Of a stretch of 35,280 bases of DNA, positions 17,022 to 23,915 are shown in pieces (position 1 is the first letter of the stretch; each line of letters begins with the position of its first letter). The position numbers and the translations under genes were made by a program. The notes beneath the pieces were generated by a model. That model saw only the letters and a list, made by a program, of their open reading frames with translations. It did no database searches and was not told where the DNA came from. Origin of the DNA: Draconibacterium sp. (GTDB taxonomy: Bacteria > Bacteroidota > Bacteroidia > Bacteroidales > Prolixibacteraceae); assembly GCA_011620585.1 (NCBI GenBank), contig WOYV01000087.1, positions 1 through 35,280 on the forward strand, in the 5' to 3' direction.

Positions 17022-18203
17022 TTAATGCAGGTCGTCTTTTTTTACGTGCACCAACACGGCAATAACTACCAGCATCACGATGGCCATTACCGCGCCTGCA
17101 GTAAAGGTGGCGTTTAATCCTCCAAAGGCAAAAACTGCTCCCACCAAAAGTGGCCCTACGGTTTGTCCGCCACGTAACACCATCGAGTTGAGTGACATAA
17201 ACGCAGCTCGCTCGTTAATAGCAGCATAGCCTACCATCATATTCTGGATTGAAGGAATGGTAATTCCGTGTCCCAGTCCAAAAACCAGTACTGCAGCGGC
17301 CAACATGTAATAACTACCTGCAAAATACATCAATATAGATGCGGTAAAATAACCCAAACTGCCAATGACCAACTGGCGTTTATGACCAAGTAAGCGGTTC
17401 AGCCGGCCTAGTTGCGAGCTCATGATCGCGGTCATTACCGACATTAGCGACATCATCAGCCCAATATGGTACGAATCGGCGCCAAGTCGTTTTTCCATCA
17501 TTAATGGGAAATACGTAAGATAGGGCCCGTACAGGATCAGGAAAAGAATGAAATTCGTCAGCAGCAGTCCCCACACCGTACGCTGGTTAATGGTAAGCCA
17601 CACTCTGCCAAAGTAACTTTTCAGATGCATTTTTCCACTCGGTTCGGGATTTTTCAACCCTTTCATCACCACAAAAGCCAGTGGAATAGCGAGCAGCGGC
17701 AGCGCAAAAATATACTGCCAGCCAAAAATAGCGATCACGCCACCAAGTGCAGGATATGATGCTGTTCCTATACTCAGCACGCTCGAATTGTAACCCATTA
17801 CCGAAGTACGTTGCCGACCTTCGAAAAGATCGCCAACCAGCGTAATATTAAGACTTGAAAGCGAAGAGGCTCCCACTCCCTGGAAAAACCGCAACACCAG
17901 CAGCCAGAAAAAATCCTTTGTGAACATACAGGCAAAACCTGCGATTCCGAACAAAAACAAGGAGGGCACCAGTATAATTTTTCGTCCGTAACGGTCGGCG
18001 AGCATTCCGGTAAAAGGCGTTAAAACTATACCGGGCAAGGTAAAAGCTACAATGAGCCCGCCCACCTGTTGCGGACTGATGTTAAAATAGCGGATAATGT
18101 CGGGGAAAGCCGGCGTAAGACTGGCCACACCCATAATTGCAACAAGTGTGATACCAAATATTATGTAAAGGTTTTTGTTACGGAAGATGGAATTGCTGTT
18201 CAT
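17022..18203 (-). CDS. MFS transporter, drug-efflux (DHA1) type
   Basis: The 393-residue protein has twelve predicted membrane helices. MFS signatures are clear: GMLADRYGRKIILVPSLFLFG between helices 2 and 3 is motif A, and GVGASSLSSLNITLVGDLFEGRQR marks helix 4 to loop 4-5. The loop between halves (about 190-215) is short and basic. It resembles the 12-helix proton-coupled drug exporters, but the substrate cannot be set. The ATG at 18203 is preferred over a TTG at 18227 because that TTG lies inside an exact -7 promoter box, so it would not be transcribed. Confidence 0.87.
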   Translation of the reverse strand: MNSNSIFRNKNLYIIFGITLVAIMGVASLTPAFPDIIRYFNISPQQVGGLIVAFTLPGIVLTPFTGMLADRYGRKIILVPSLFLFGIAGFACMFTKDFFWLLVLRFFQGVGASSLSSLNITLVGDLFEGRQRTSVMGYNSSVLSIGTASYPALGGVIAIFGWQYIFALPLLAIPLAFVVMKGLKNPEPSGKMHLKSYFGRVWLTINQRTVWGLLLTNFILFLILYGPYLTYFPLMMEKRLGADSYHIGLMMSLMSVMTAIMSSQLGRLNRLLGHKRQLVIGSLGYFTASILMYFAGSYYMLAAAVLVFGLGHGITIPSIQNMMVGYAAINERAAFMSLNSMVLRGGQTVGPLLVGAVFAFGGLNATFTAGAVMAIVMLVVIAVLVHVKKDDLH

Positions 18204-18224
18204 AATTCTTGTTTTGATGCATTT

Positions 18225-18232
18225 CAAATGTA
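18225..18232 (-). promoter_or_regulatory. Bacteroidota -7 promoter box for the MFS gene
   Basis: On the minus strand this reads TACATTTG, an exact TAnnTTTG match. A TTG about 21 bases further upstream (18254-18256) could be the -33 element. It places the start of transcription just ahead of the ATG at 18203. Confidence 0.65.
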
Positions 18233-18383
18233 CCCAAAATACATTTTGTTTAACAAGTTGATAAGATTAATTCAAATGATATTAATGTTTTCTTCGATTT
18301 AAGTCACCGACTTAAAAATAATCATGCAGGGCGGTTTCATAATAATTTAAACCTATATGTTTTTTCTGATTTTTCAAAATCAA

Positions 18384-19313
18384 TCAAAACCATTGCCTTT
18401 TCCTGAATAATATTACCCCAATGACCGACAGGAGTAACGAACCTAATAATATTAGGGGCATAGCCCAAAATGAATTTTCCATATAGTTGGGAACGTTCAT
18501 CCCAAAAAGGCTTGCTATCAAAGTTGGGATCATTAATATGATCGAAATGAGCGTCAGTTGCTTCATCACATCGTTCAGGTTATTTGAGATGACCGAGGCA
18601 AAGGCATCCATCATTCCGCTTTGGATGTCGGAATAGATTTGTGCCATTTCAAGCGCCTGTTTGTTTTCAATAAACGCATCTTCCAGCAGGTCTTCGTTAA
18701 TTTCGGTGGTGATTTTTTTCGAATTTCGAAGTTTTGCGAGTACAATTTCGTTGGCTTTAATGGATGTGATAAAATAAACCAGGCACTTTTCCATTTTCAG
18801 CAACTTGTTTAATTCCTTGTTTTTTATCGACTTTTCAAGGTCCTGTTCGATCATCGAAGTCATATTGTTTATTTGCTTCAAATATTTCATATACAGGTTT
18901 CCCGAACGCAGGAAAAGCCGTAGAATAAAATTAATACTGTCGGTAATCTGTTGGTACTGGTCGCGGAATGGCGAAGGTTGTCCCATGGGCAGCACTTCGT
19001 TGTTTTGCAGACACAGCGTTACGGTAAAATTGTCGGTAATAAATATTCCGAGAGGTATGGTATGAAACGGAACACCGTTATTCATGTTCTCTACCGGGAT
19101 ACGAAGGATGATCAGTGTCCAGTTATCCTCAAATTCAACACGCGGTCGTTCGTCCTGGTCTAAAATGTCGGTTATTAGGTCAGTTGGTAATGTAAAATTA
19201 TCGGATAATTTCTTAATCTCGTCTGCCGAGGGATTGGTAACATTTATCCAACAACCTTTTTGAGGTTCTTTGACTTCAGTATAGCCACCGAATGTTTTGA
19301 AGATTTTAATCAT
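18384..19313 (-). CDS. corA: CorA-family divalent cation (Mg2+) transporter
   Basis: The 309-residue protein is a CorA-type channel subunit. A soluble N-terminal alpha/beta domain and long helix (residues 1-240) precede two C-terminal membrane helices. The signature GMN sits at residues 271-273 at the end of the first helix, followed by VPNYMENSFWAMP, and the tail FRKRQW is basic. Such proteins form homopentamers that carry Mg2+, sometimes Co2+ or Ni2+. The start at 19313 is well supported by AAGGAG (19322-19327) eight bases upstream, a rare true Shine-Dalgarno in this genome. A strong hairpin lies in the leader. Confidence 0.92.
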   Translation of the reverse strand: MIKIFKTFGGYTEVKEPQKGCWINVTNPSADEIKKLSDNFTLPTDLITDILDQDERPRVEFEDNWTLIILRIPVENMNNGVPFHTIPLGIFITDNFTVTLCLQNNEVLPMGQPSPFRDQYQQITDSINFILRLFLRSGNLYMKYLKQINNMTSMIEQDLEKSIKNKELNKLLKMEKCLVYFITSIKANEIVLAKLRNSKKITTEINEDLLEDAFIENKQALEMAQIYSDIQSGMMDAFASVISNNLNDVMKQLTLISIILMIPTLIASLFGMNVPNYMENSFWAMPLILLGSLLLSVIGVILFRKRQWF

Positions 19314-19336
19314 GGTGCTGTCTCCTTACATTTTAG

Positions 19337-19368
19337 TTCTGTAAGAAAACATGAAGTCCCTTACAGAA
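19337..19368 (-). promoter_or_regulatory. Leader hairpin upstream of corA
   Basis: TTCTGTAAG (19337-19345) is a perfect inverted repeat of CTTACAGAA (19360-19368) with a 14-base loop. It sits nine bases before the corA Shine-Dalgarno, within the leader predicted from the -7 box at 19439-19446. It could control translation or be a protein-binding site. No T-run follows it, so it is not a simple terminator. Its function is unknown. Confidence 0.55.
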
Positions 19369-19438
19369 GAGTTAATACTTGAATTTCCTATGACACGGGC
19401 CTTCGTCCATTGATCTTTTTTAATTTGAATTTCGGATG

Positions 19439-19446
19439 CAAATGTA
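19439..19446 (-). promoter_or_regulatory. Bacteroidota -7 promoter box for corA
   Basis: On the minus strand this reads TACATTTG, an exact TAnnTTTG match, implying a leader of about 120 nt before the corA ATG. The -33 region is not convincing. Confidence 0.55.
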
Positions 19447-19477
19447 GGTTCTTTCTTAATAGGTTGTCACCCTTTTA

Positions 19478-19699
19478 ATGAATTTTATGCGTTTTTTTTA
19501 TGCCGGGGGGGTATTTTATATCCTGGATGAAGCCAGCCGGGAATATGCCGTTGCTGGAGCGATTGTAAGCCAACTGTCATTCGATGCTGCTGAAATAGAA
19601 ATCGAAGGTAAGCCTTTCATGGAATACAACGATATCATTTACAAGCAGGTAACTATTGAAAAACCGGGTTACGAAGTGGTGGGGAAACTTGATGAATGA
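19478..19699 (+). CDS. Small hypothetical protein, 73 residues
   Basis: I do not recognise this protein. It begins MNFMRFFYAGGVFYIL, weakly hydrophobic but not a convincing membrane helix. The rest is acidic and mixed (AEIEIEGKPFMEYNDIIY, VTIEKPGYEVVGKLDE), resembling a small beta-rich domain. Its stop codon overlaps the start of the next gene as ATGA, which supports both being real and translationally coupled. The start is uncertain, since an alternative ATG lies three codons later. No promoter box of the standard type is seen upstream. Confidence 0.55.
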   Translation: MNFMRFFYAGGVFYILDEASREYAVAGAIVSQLSFDAAEIEIEGKPFMEYNDIIYKQVTIEKPGYEVVGKLDE

Positions 19700-20022
19700 G
19701 AAACATATCAGAAATATATCCAACTGTTGGCCCTTTTGAAGGGGTTAATCTGAATGAACATAAGTTATTGGAACATGGTTATTTGGTGGTTTTAGACAGT
19801 GACAAAAAGTTTTATGGCATCTTAACGCCAAATGATATAGTTGAACGCCCTCATAAAACATGCCCAATGAATAAAAAACAACCATTATATAATTGCAGGA
19901 GGGGTAGTTGCGGGCAAATCATGAGCCCCGGCCATTCAATGATGTCTGTTGAATTGCTGTCATTCTTATTGAATATTAAAATCAAACAACTCAGTGCAGA
20001 AGAACCCCCTGCACTGAGTTAA
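19696..20022 (+). CDS. Small protein resembling a partial CBS domain, 108 residues
   Basis: The segment GYLVVLDSDKKFYGILTPNDIVERPHKT (about residues 28-55) has the strand-turn-strand-helix look of a CBS motif, which in other proteins binds adenine nucleotides. Only one motif is present, whereas functional CBS modules are normally pairs. The rest holds three cysteines (HKTC, YNC, RGSC) that could bind a metal. It overlaps the preceding 73-residue gene by four bases. Its last codons also form a 12-bp hairpin with the region before dsrE. The CBS call is tentative. Confidence 0.55.
   Translation: MRNISEIYPTVGPFEGVNLNEHKLLEHGYLVVLDSDKKFYGILTPNDIVERPHKTCPMNKKQPLYNCRRGSCGQIMSPGHSMMSVELLSFLLNIKIKQLSAEEPPALS
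19988..20020. terminator. Perfect 12-bp hairpin between convergent genes
   Basis: AACTCAGTGCAG (19988-19999) pairs perfectly with CTGCACTGAGTT (20009-20020) around a 9-base loop. It spans the last codons of the CBS-like gene and lies a few bases before the stop of the DsrE gene on the other strand, so a bidirectional terminator is likely. T-runs are weak on both sides. Confidence 0.6.
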
Positions 20023-20026
20023 GTTG

Positions 20027-20449
20027 TTAAAGGCTGATGGAATAAAAACCTGATTTTTGAAGTTCAAAGCCGTATAAGATCCCGTTTTCAACCACACCAA
20101 ATCCCTGGGGTAATTTTTGTTCATCTACTTTAAACTTTTTTAACGAGAAACCACAAGCAAACATTTTTACATTGGTTTGTTTTGCCAGTTCAAGAAAAGG
20201 CTTCATTTTTTCTTTATTTACCAGGTCAGTTACTGCTTTGCCACAAATAACAACGTGAAACGAACCATATTTTTCGGGGTTTTGAAGTGCAAGTTCTTTT
20301 GCTGCTAAAATTATTGGGCTTAATTGTTCTGTATTTCGTGTCAAAACAAAATAATTGTTCTTATCACTTGTCATTAAATCTTGTGCAAAAACACGGTTGC
20401 CTGTTACAATGCTAAAAAGCATTACTGTTAAAACCATTAACTTTTTCAT
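20027..20449 (-). CDS. Periplasmic DsrE-family protein
   Basis: The 140-residue product has a signal peptide (MKKLMVLTVMLFSIVTG, cleavage after VFAQ) and then a DsrE/DsrF-like alpha/beta domain. Two cysteines are visible: Cys69 in HVVICGKAV and Cys99 in VKMFACGFSLKKF. The second falls where DsrE proteins carry their sulfur-handling cysteine. Family members relay sulfane sulfur; here it would act outside the inner membrane. Its ATG overlaps the stop of the DoxX gene as ATGA, so the two are coupled. A role in thiosulfate or polysulfide handling with the DoxX and SoxB-like proteins is inference from the neighbourhood. Confidence 0.82.
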   Translation of the reverse strand: MKKLMVLTVMLFSIVTGNRVFAQDLMTSDKNNYFVLTRNTEQLSPIILAAKELALQNPEKYGSFHVVICGKAVTDLVNKEKMKPFLELAKQTNVKMFACGFSLKKFKVDEQKLPQGFGVVENGILYGFELQKSGFYSISL

Positions 20450-20856
20450 TTTATTGAAGTTTTGAATTTGAAATTATTCAGACTAAAAAATAGTAACCCT
20501 CCTAATAACCCTATATTTTTAAATAATGGGCCTAATGTATTTATTTGTCCTACCTGAATGGTCAGTGTAATTGGGATTAATACTGCTATTAATGCTATAG
20601 CTGCATATTTGGTTTTAAATCCGATTAAAAGAAATATACCTGAAAAAAACATTACCATTCCTGAAACAATAACCGAAATTTCAGGCGTACCCAACAAATT
20701 GGCTAAAAAGCTGAATTTGGCTTGTTCAATACGTGCAACAGTCTTTTCAAGTTGAAAAAAGTGGTTAAGGCTTCCAACTATAAAAATCAAACTCAACATT
20801 ATTCTAAATATAACGATTGATGTTCGACTTACTTCTAATCTATTTTGTGTTTTCAT
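20446..20856 (-). CDS. DoxX-family membrane protein
   Basis: The 136-residue product has four hydrophobic helices (about residues 12-30, 52-76, 82-100, 110-126). The DoxX-like motif IFIVGSLNHFFQ sits in the first, and LLIGFKTKYAAIALI between the second and third. DoxX relatives include the small subunit of thiosulfate:quinone oxidoreductase in archaea and partners in sulfur stress in other bacteria, but most have no known function. It lies between the SoxB-like gene (13 bases upstream) and the dsrE gene (4-base overlap), so the three form one transcription unit. Codon use is AT-rich, like the rest of the island. Confidence 0.82.
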   Translation of the reverse strand: MKTQNRLEVSRTSIVIFRIMLSLIFIVGSLNHFFQLEKTVARIEQAKFSFLANLLGTPEISVIVSGMVMFFSGIFLLIGFKTKYAAIALIAVLIPITLTIQVGQINTLGPLFKNIGLLGGLLFFSLNNFKFKTSIK

Positions 20857-20869
20857 TTTGAATATTTAT

Positions 20870-22510
20870 TTAGTGAAAATGATAGTTTGTTCCGGGTAAT
20901 TGAGACAATACATTGTCTCCTAAATCCAGGGCTATGGCTCTTCCGTCTTTTTTGGGGGCTATGGTACCTTTTACTGATAAATACTCTTCAAGCACATCAT
21001 GAATGGTGTAATCTTTAATTTCTGTATCTGTGGTGTTTGGCATTCTGCAAAGCATGTGGTCGGGTTCCCCTTCTCTCCGGCATGCTGAAATAGTGTAGAG
21101 TTTATCTTGCTGCATAGGTTCGCCGGCTACAAGGACAGAAACAATGCGTTCGCCTTTTGGCTTATCTGCATTAAACTTCAATTCCATTCCCGAAAATCTG
21201 ATCAACCATCCGCCAAATCGCTCTGACGGGTTTTTAGCAAAAACATTATGTATTTCCTGCTCTAACCATTCTTCAATCTGGGCCCCGCTGGCCTTCCCTG
21301 TTTTTACGTATTCGTTTACAGGCAGCATATTCCATAAATATTCATAAGTTATCGGAGTTTTTCCGTTTTTACCCGGATTTAAAGGCGGACTAAACCGGAA
21401 CCCGTTAGAGATGGAAATATCTGCCCCTGTTTTCCATCTGGCTGCATCTGTAATAAAATTATCCATTGGATTTTCTATAACAAAGTATCGATACAACGGC
21501 TCTGAAGTATAACCCAAAACCTTTTCAAATTTTTCTTTATATGGCTCACTTGCCTTTTTAATGGCATCAGCTACTTTGGGATTAGGTCGGTAAATTTCCG
21601 GGTCAACCTCCATCAATTCGTAATGCTCGCCGACTAATTTCCCATTTCTAATAATAAGTTCCAGTTTCCCAACAAAAGAAGCGAATGCTCCCGGCTCGGT
21701 TAGTTTTGCATATTTCCCCTGTAAAGGTTTTCTAATTCGCTCATGTGTATCGTTACCTAATATATAATCTACTTTTTCGAGTATTGGGTTATTGGCTAAA
21801 TCGAATTGCTTGCTAATACCAAGATGGGTAACTAAAAAAAGCACATCAACCCCTTGTACATCTTTTAATTCTGTGATTAGCGCGCTCAAATTTTCTTGAA
21901 TTTCATCAAACCTGAGGCCTTTGCTAAAAGAAGGGTTTTGACGAACGGGAATTTCAGGGTCGGTATATGAAATGAACCCTAATTTTAAGCCTTTCAACTT
22001 TTTAACGAAGTAAGGAGGGAATATGCTTTCCCCGGTTTTGTCATCATAAATGTTAGCAGCAATAACAGGTGTATTGTAATTTTTTAAAACATCAATCATT
22101 TTCTGTTTGCCATAAACCACTTCCCAGTTGCCGGGGATGAGAAAATCGTACCCCATTTCTTTTATAACAGGGACAAATGCTTTCCCTTCAGAAAGAGCAG
22201 CTACTGCACCTCCCTGAATTAAATCGCCACCATCAAGGATGAGGATCCCTTCGGGGTTTTTCTTTTTTTCTTCATCAAAAAGCGTTTTCATATTGGCTAA
22301 ACCACCCAAGCGCTTAAAGACAATTTTACCATCTTCCCAAAATAATTCGTCATGCGGGTATAATTGCCCGTGAATATCCGCGGTTTGAAGTATCGTTATG
22401 GTATCTGTCTTTTGTGTTTGAGAAATAGTCCCCTTTTCTTCCGGAAAGGTTTTTTCTCCACATACAACTAACATACTGCTTAATAATATCATTGAAATGT
22501 TGCGTACCAT
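20870..22510 (-). CDS. SoxB-like metallophosphoesterase/5'-nucleotidase lipoprotein
   Basis: The 546-residue protein has a lipoprotein signal (lipobox LVVC, Cys17). A calcineurin-like phosphoesterase domain follows: TADIHGQL (Asp45, His47), LDGGDLIQGG (Asp93, Asp96), GNWE (Asn128), LVTHLG and NDTHER. A 5'-nucleotidase C-terminal domain begins with NPMDNFITDAARWKTGADIS. Where nucleotidases read GNHE, this reads GNWE followed by VVYG, close to the GHWEFTYG of the thiosulfohydrolase SoxB. The region GGWLIRFSGMELKF also fits SoxB. It may hydrolyse a sulfonate from a carrier thiol, or be a nucleotidase. The adjoining DoxX and DsrE genes favour sulfur, but no soxYZ carrier is in the window. Confidence 0.83.
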   Translation of the reverse strand: MVRNISMILLSSMLVVCGEKTFPEEKGTISQTQKTDTITILQTADIHGQLYPHDELFWEDGKIVFKRLGGLANMKTLFDEEKKKNPEGILILDGGDLIQGGAVAALSEGKAFVPVIKEMGYDFLIPGNWEVVYGKQKMIDVLKNYNTPVIAANIYDDKTGESIFPPYFVKKLKGLKLGFISYTDPEIPVRQNPSFSKGLRFDEIQENLSALITELKDVQGVDVLFLVTHLGISKQFDLANNPILEKVDYILGNDTHERIRKPLQGKYAKLTEPGAFASFVGKLELIIRNGKLVGEHYELMEVDPEIYRPNPKVADAIKKASEPYKEKFEKVLGYTSEPLYRYFVIENPMDNFITDAARWKTGADISISNGFRFSPPLNPGKNGKTPITYEYLWNMLPVNEYVKTGKASGAQIEEWLEQEIHNVFAKNPSERFGGWLIRFSGMELKFNADKPKGERIVSVLVAGEPMQQDKLYTISACRREGEPDHMLCRMPNTTDTEIKDYTIHDVLEEYLSVKGTIAPKKDGRAIALDLGDNVLSQLPGTNYHFH

Positions 22511-22563
22511 TTTTTTTTATTTTTCTTAATTTCTTTAAAAAGATTTTTATCGTATTTCCTCGT

Positions 22564-22582
22564 TCTGTATCATAGATACAGA
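22564..22582. promoter_or_regulatory. Palindrome B upstream of the SoxB-like gene
   Basis: TCTGTATC and GATACAGA form a perfect 8-bp inverted repeat around a 3-base centre, 54 bases upstream of the SoxB-like ATG. No T-run follows on the minus strand. The form fits an operator for a dimeric regulator. It shares the TCTGTA half-site with palindrome C. Confidence 0.55.
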
Positions 22583-22650
22583 TTTGACTTATCAGCTGAG
22601 ATTGTTAAATTATTTTTATTTTACAAAGAAAGGGAGTCACAACAAACTCA

Positions 22651-22668
22651 TCTGTAAATCTTTACAGA
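22651..22668. promoter_or_regulatory. Palindrome C upstream of the SoxB-like gene
   Basis: TCTGTAAA and TTTACAGA form a perfect 8-bp inverted repeat around TC, about 86 bases centre to centre from palindrome B. It lies in the 241-base gap before the SoxB-like gene. It looks like a second operator copy; the regulator is unknown. Confidence 0.55.
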
Positions 22669-22751
22669 AATAGAAATATCCACCAACAGTTTTTGGAAAA
22701 ACAAACTTTGGTTAAGTTCTATACATTGCCGACAAAAATTAGAAGATAATA

Positions 22752-23129
22752 TTACAGGTGGTACTTTAAATTTTGATATAAAATATACAGGGGGATTTCA
22801 GAAAGTGATGAATCGTGTTTCCTATATGTATTTGATTGGGGTTTAAAACTTTGATTAATCGCTATAAAATTTGACGCAATAAGAGGCGAATTAAAATTAA
22901 CTTCTTTTTTAGGGGTATTTTCTGATACAATTAATTCAACAATGCCTGTATTGCAAGCATTAGTGCTTACCCTTGCCGATTTACTTTTATTGATAACCGT
23001 AGTTCTTTCAAGGTTTAAAGCATCTTCAATGGAATTTCGGACGGAGCATGGGGACAATAATAACAAACTGCTGAAAAATGCAACTTGTAAAATGGTTATT
23101 ATATTTATATATATTCTGCTAAAACCCAT
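22752..23129 (-). CDS. Small secreted hypothetical protein, 125 residues
   Basis: I do not recognise this with certainty. It has an N-terminal signal-like hydrophobic stretch (IITILQVAFFSSLLLLS) followed by PCSVRNSIEDALNLE, where Cys28 might be a lipidation site or a free cysteine. The mature part is short and polar with one more cysteine (NACNTG), ending SEIPLYILYQNLKYHL. From memory this end resembles small Bacteroidota secreted proteins often placed beside metal-efflux genes, but I cannot confirm it. It lies upstream of the SoxB-like gene on the same strand with a 241-base gap containing two palindromes, so it may be a separate unit. Confidence 0.5.
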   Translation of the reverse strand: MGFSRIYINIITILQVAFFSSLLLLSPCSVRNSIEDALNLERTTVINKSKSARVSTNACNTGIVELIVSENTPKKEVNFNSPLIASNFIAINQSFKPQSNTYRKHDSSLSEIPLYILYQNLKYHL

Positions 23130-23182
23130 TGGGCGAACTTAGGAAAAAATACAAAGCAGGTTGTTATTTATTTGTTAAATAA

Positions 23183-23605
23183 TCAAAACAAAGGGGCAAT
23201 TACCCCGTCGCTCAGATTTTCGGCCTGCGTTTCCAGTACCGCAGTCCTGATTTCGTTTCCCGACAGGTTTGCCGTATCGCGGCCTACAATCGTGCTTAAC
23301 TGTTTCCGGGCAGCTTCCAATCCCTCTCTTTTCAACTTCGGGATCACCTTCAGCGACTCTTTAAACAAACTGTGGTTGGCAATTCCGTAAAACACAAACG
23401 CGGAGCTCAGCGCGTAAAAAAGAACAGGATAGCCTGAAACAGATTTCAGCAAAAATCCAAAACCCGACCAAACAACAAATACCAGTGTCACCGTTAAAAC
23501 CACCCCCTTTAACTTTCTGTATGTTCCCCTATTCAGTTGCAAATCTCCAAAGCGAATCAACCGACCGAATGCCCTGACAGGTTCACAGGCACGCAGCGAA
23601 AACAA
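23183..23605 (-). pseudogene. Broken cobalamin biosynthesis gene (CbiB/CobD internal fragment)
   Basis: From about 23580 inward the translation reads PVRAFGRLIRFG, then RKLKG, then a membrane helix, NHSLFKESLKVIP and STIVGRDTANLSGNEIRTAV. That is the front half of adenosylcobinamide-phosphate synthase CbiB, which attaches the aminopropanol arm in cobalamin synthesis. The true N-terminus (normally ending HPVR) is missing and the reading frame stops right after GVIAPLF, where the family continues FFALGG. About half the protein of some 310 residues is lost. The start used here is a TTG with no support. The downstream break coincides with the edge of the AT-rich island. Confidence 0.75.
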
Positions 23606-23614
23606 GCTGAACTT

Positions 23615-23788
23615 TCATTTCAATGCTGCCCTTACTGCAATCAATATTGCCAAAGGCGAGGCGCCAATCCACTGGTCAGGGGCCTGCATGATCTGTTCGA
23701 TCGTAAGCGGGCTCCGGTTGTTTTTTTCGATTTGTGCAAAAGCGCCAAACATACTGGCGACAAAGACGATAGCGAGCAGTTTTTTTAT
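23615..23788 (-). pseudogene. Remnant of the N-terminus of an S9-type peptidase
   Basis: The minus strand reads IKKLLAIVFVASMFGAFAQ, a signal peptide, then NNRSPLTIEQIMQAPDQWIG. This resembles the first mature residues of Bacteroidota S9 prolyl-oligopeptidase-family proteins, whose N-terminus often reads LTIEQIMQ..WIG. After WIGASP the similarity ends and the frame closes at 23615. The codon where a start should be (23786-23788) is ATA, as if an ATG had mutated. The 3' side runs directly into the cbiB fragment. The family call is from memory of the motif and is moderate. Confidence 0.5.
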
Positions 23789-23845
23789 TTTATTATTAAT
23801 GTCCTTTTAGTGGAGAAAATGATTCTGGTTTTTATTTTGGCGACA

Positions 23846-23913
23846 GACCCTGAATCAAGTTCAGGGTGACGATACAACGTTATTCCGTCATACTGAATTA
23901 AATTCAGCGTCTC
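23846..23913. repeat. Imperfect intergenic palindrome with CTGAAT..ATTCAG arms
   Basis: Two arms of 26-28 bases, 23846-23871 and 23886-23913, are imperfect inverted copies of one another, each ending in TGACG at its inner side. Each arm is itself a small hairpin (CCCTGAA..TTCAGGG and CTGAAT..ATTCAG). This resembles a class of short palindromic intergenic elements common in Bacteroidota genomes, of unknown function. It separates the aldo/keto reductase gene from the peptidase remnant. Confidence 0.6.
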
Positions 23914-23915
23914 TC

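Noticed and set aside
19314-19440. M-box Mg2+ riboswitch in the corA leader
   Set aside because: None of the conserved M-box segments can be seen; only a single hairpin is present.
22651-22668. E. coli-type SOS box (CTGT-N8-ACAG)
   Set aside because: The match is formal, but the neighbouring palindrome has N9 spacing, no DNA-repair gene is near, and this box is not expected in Bacteroidota.
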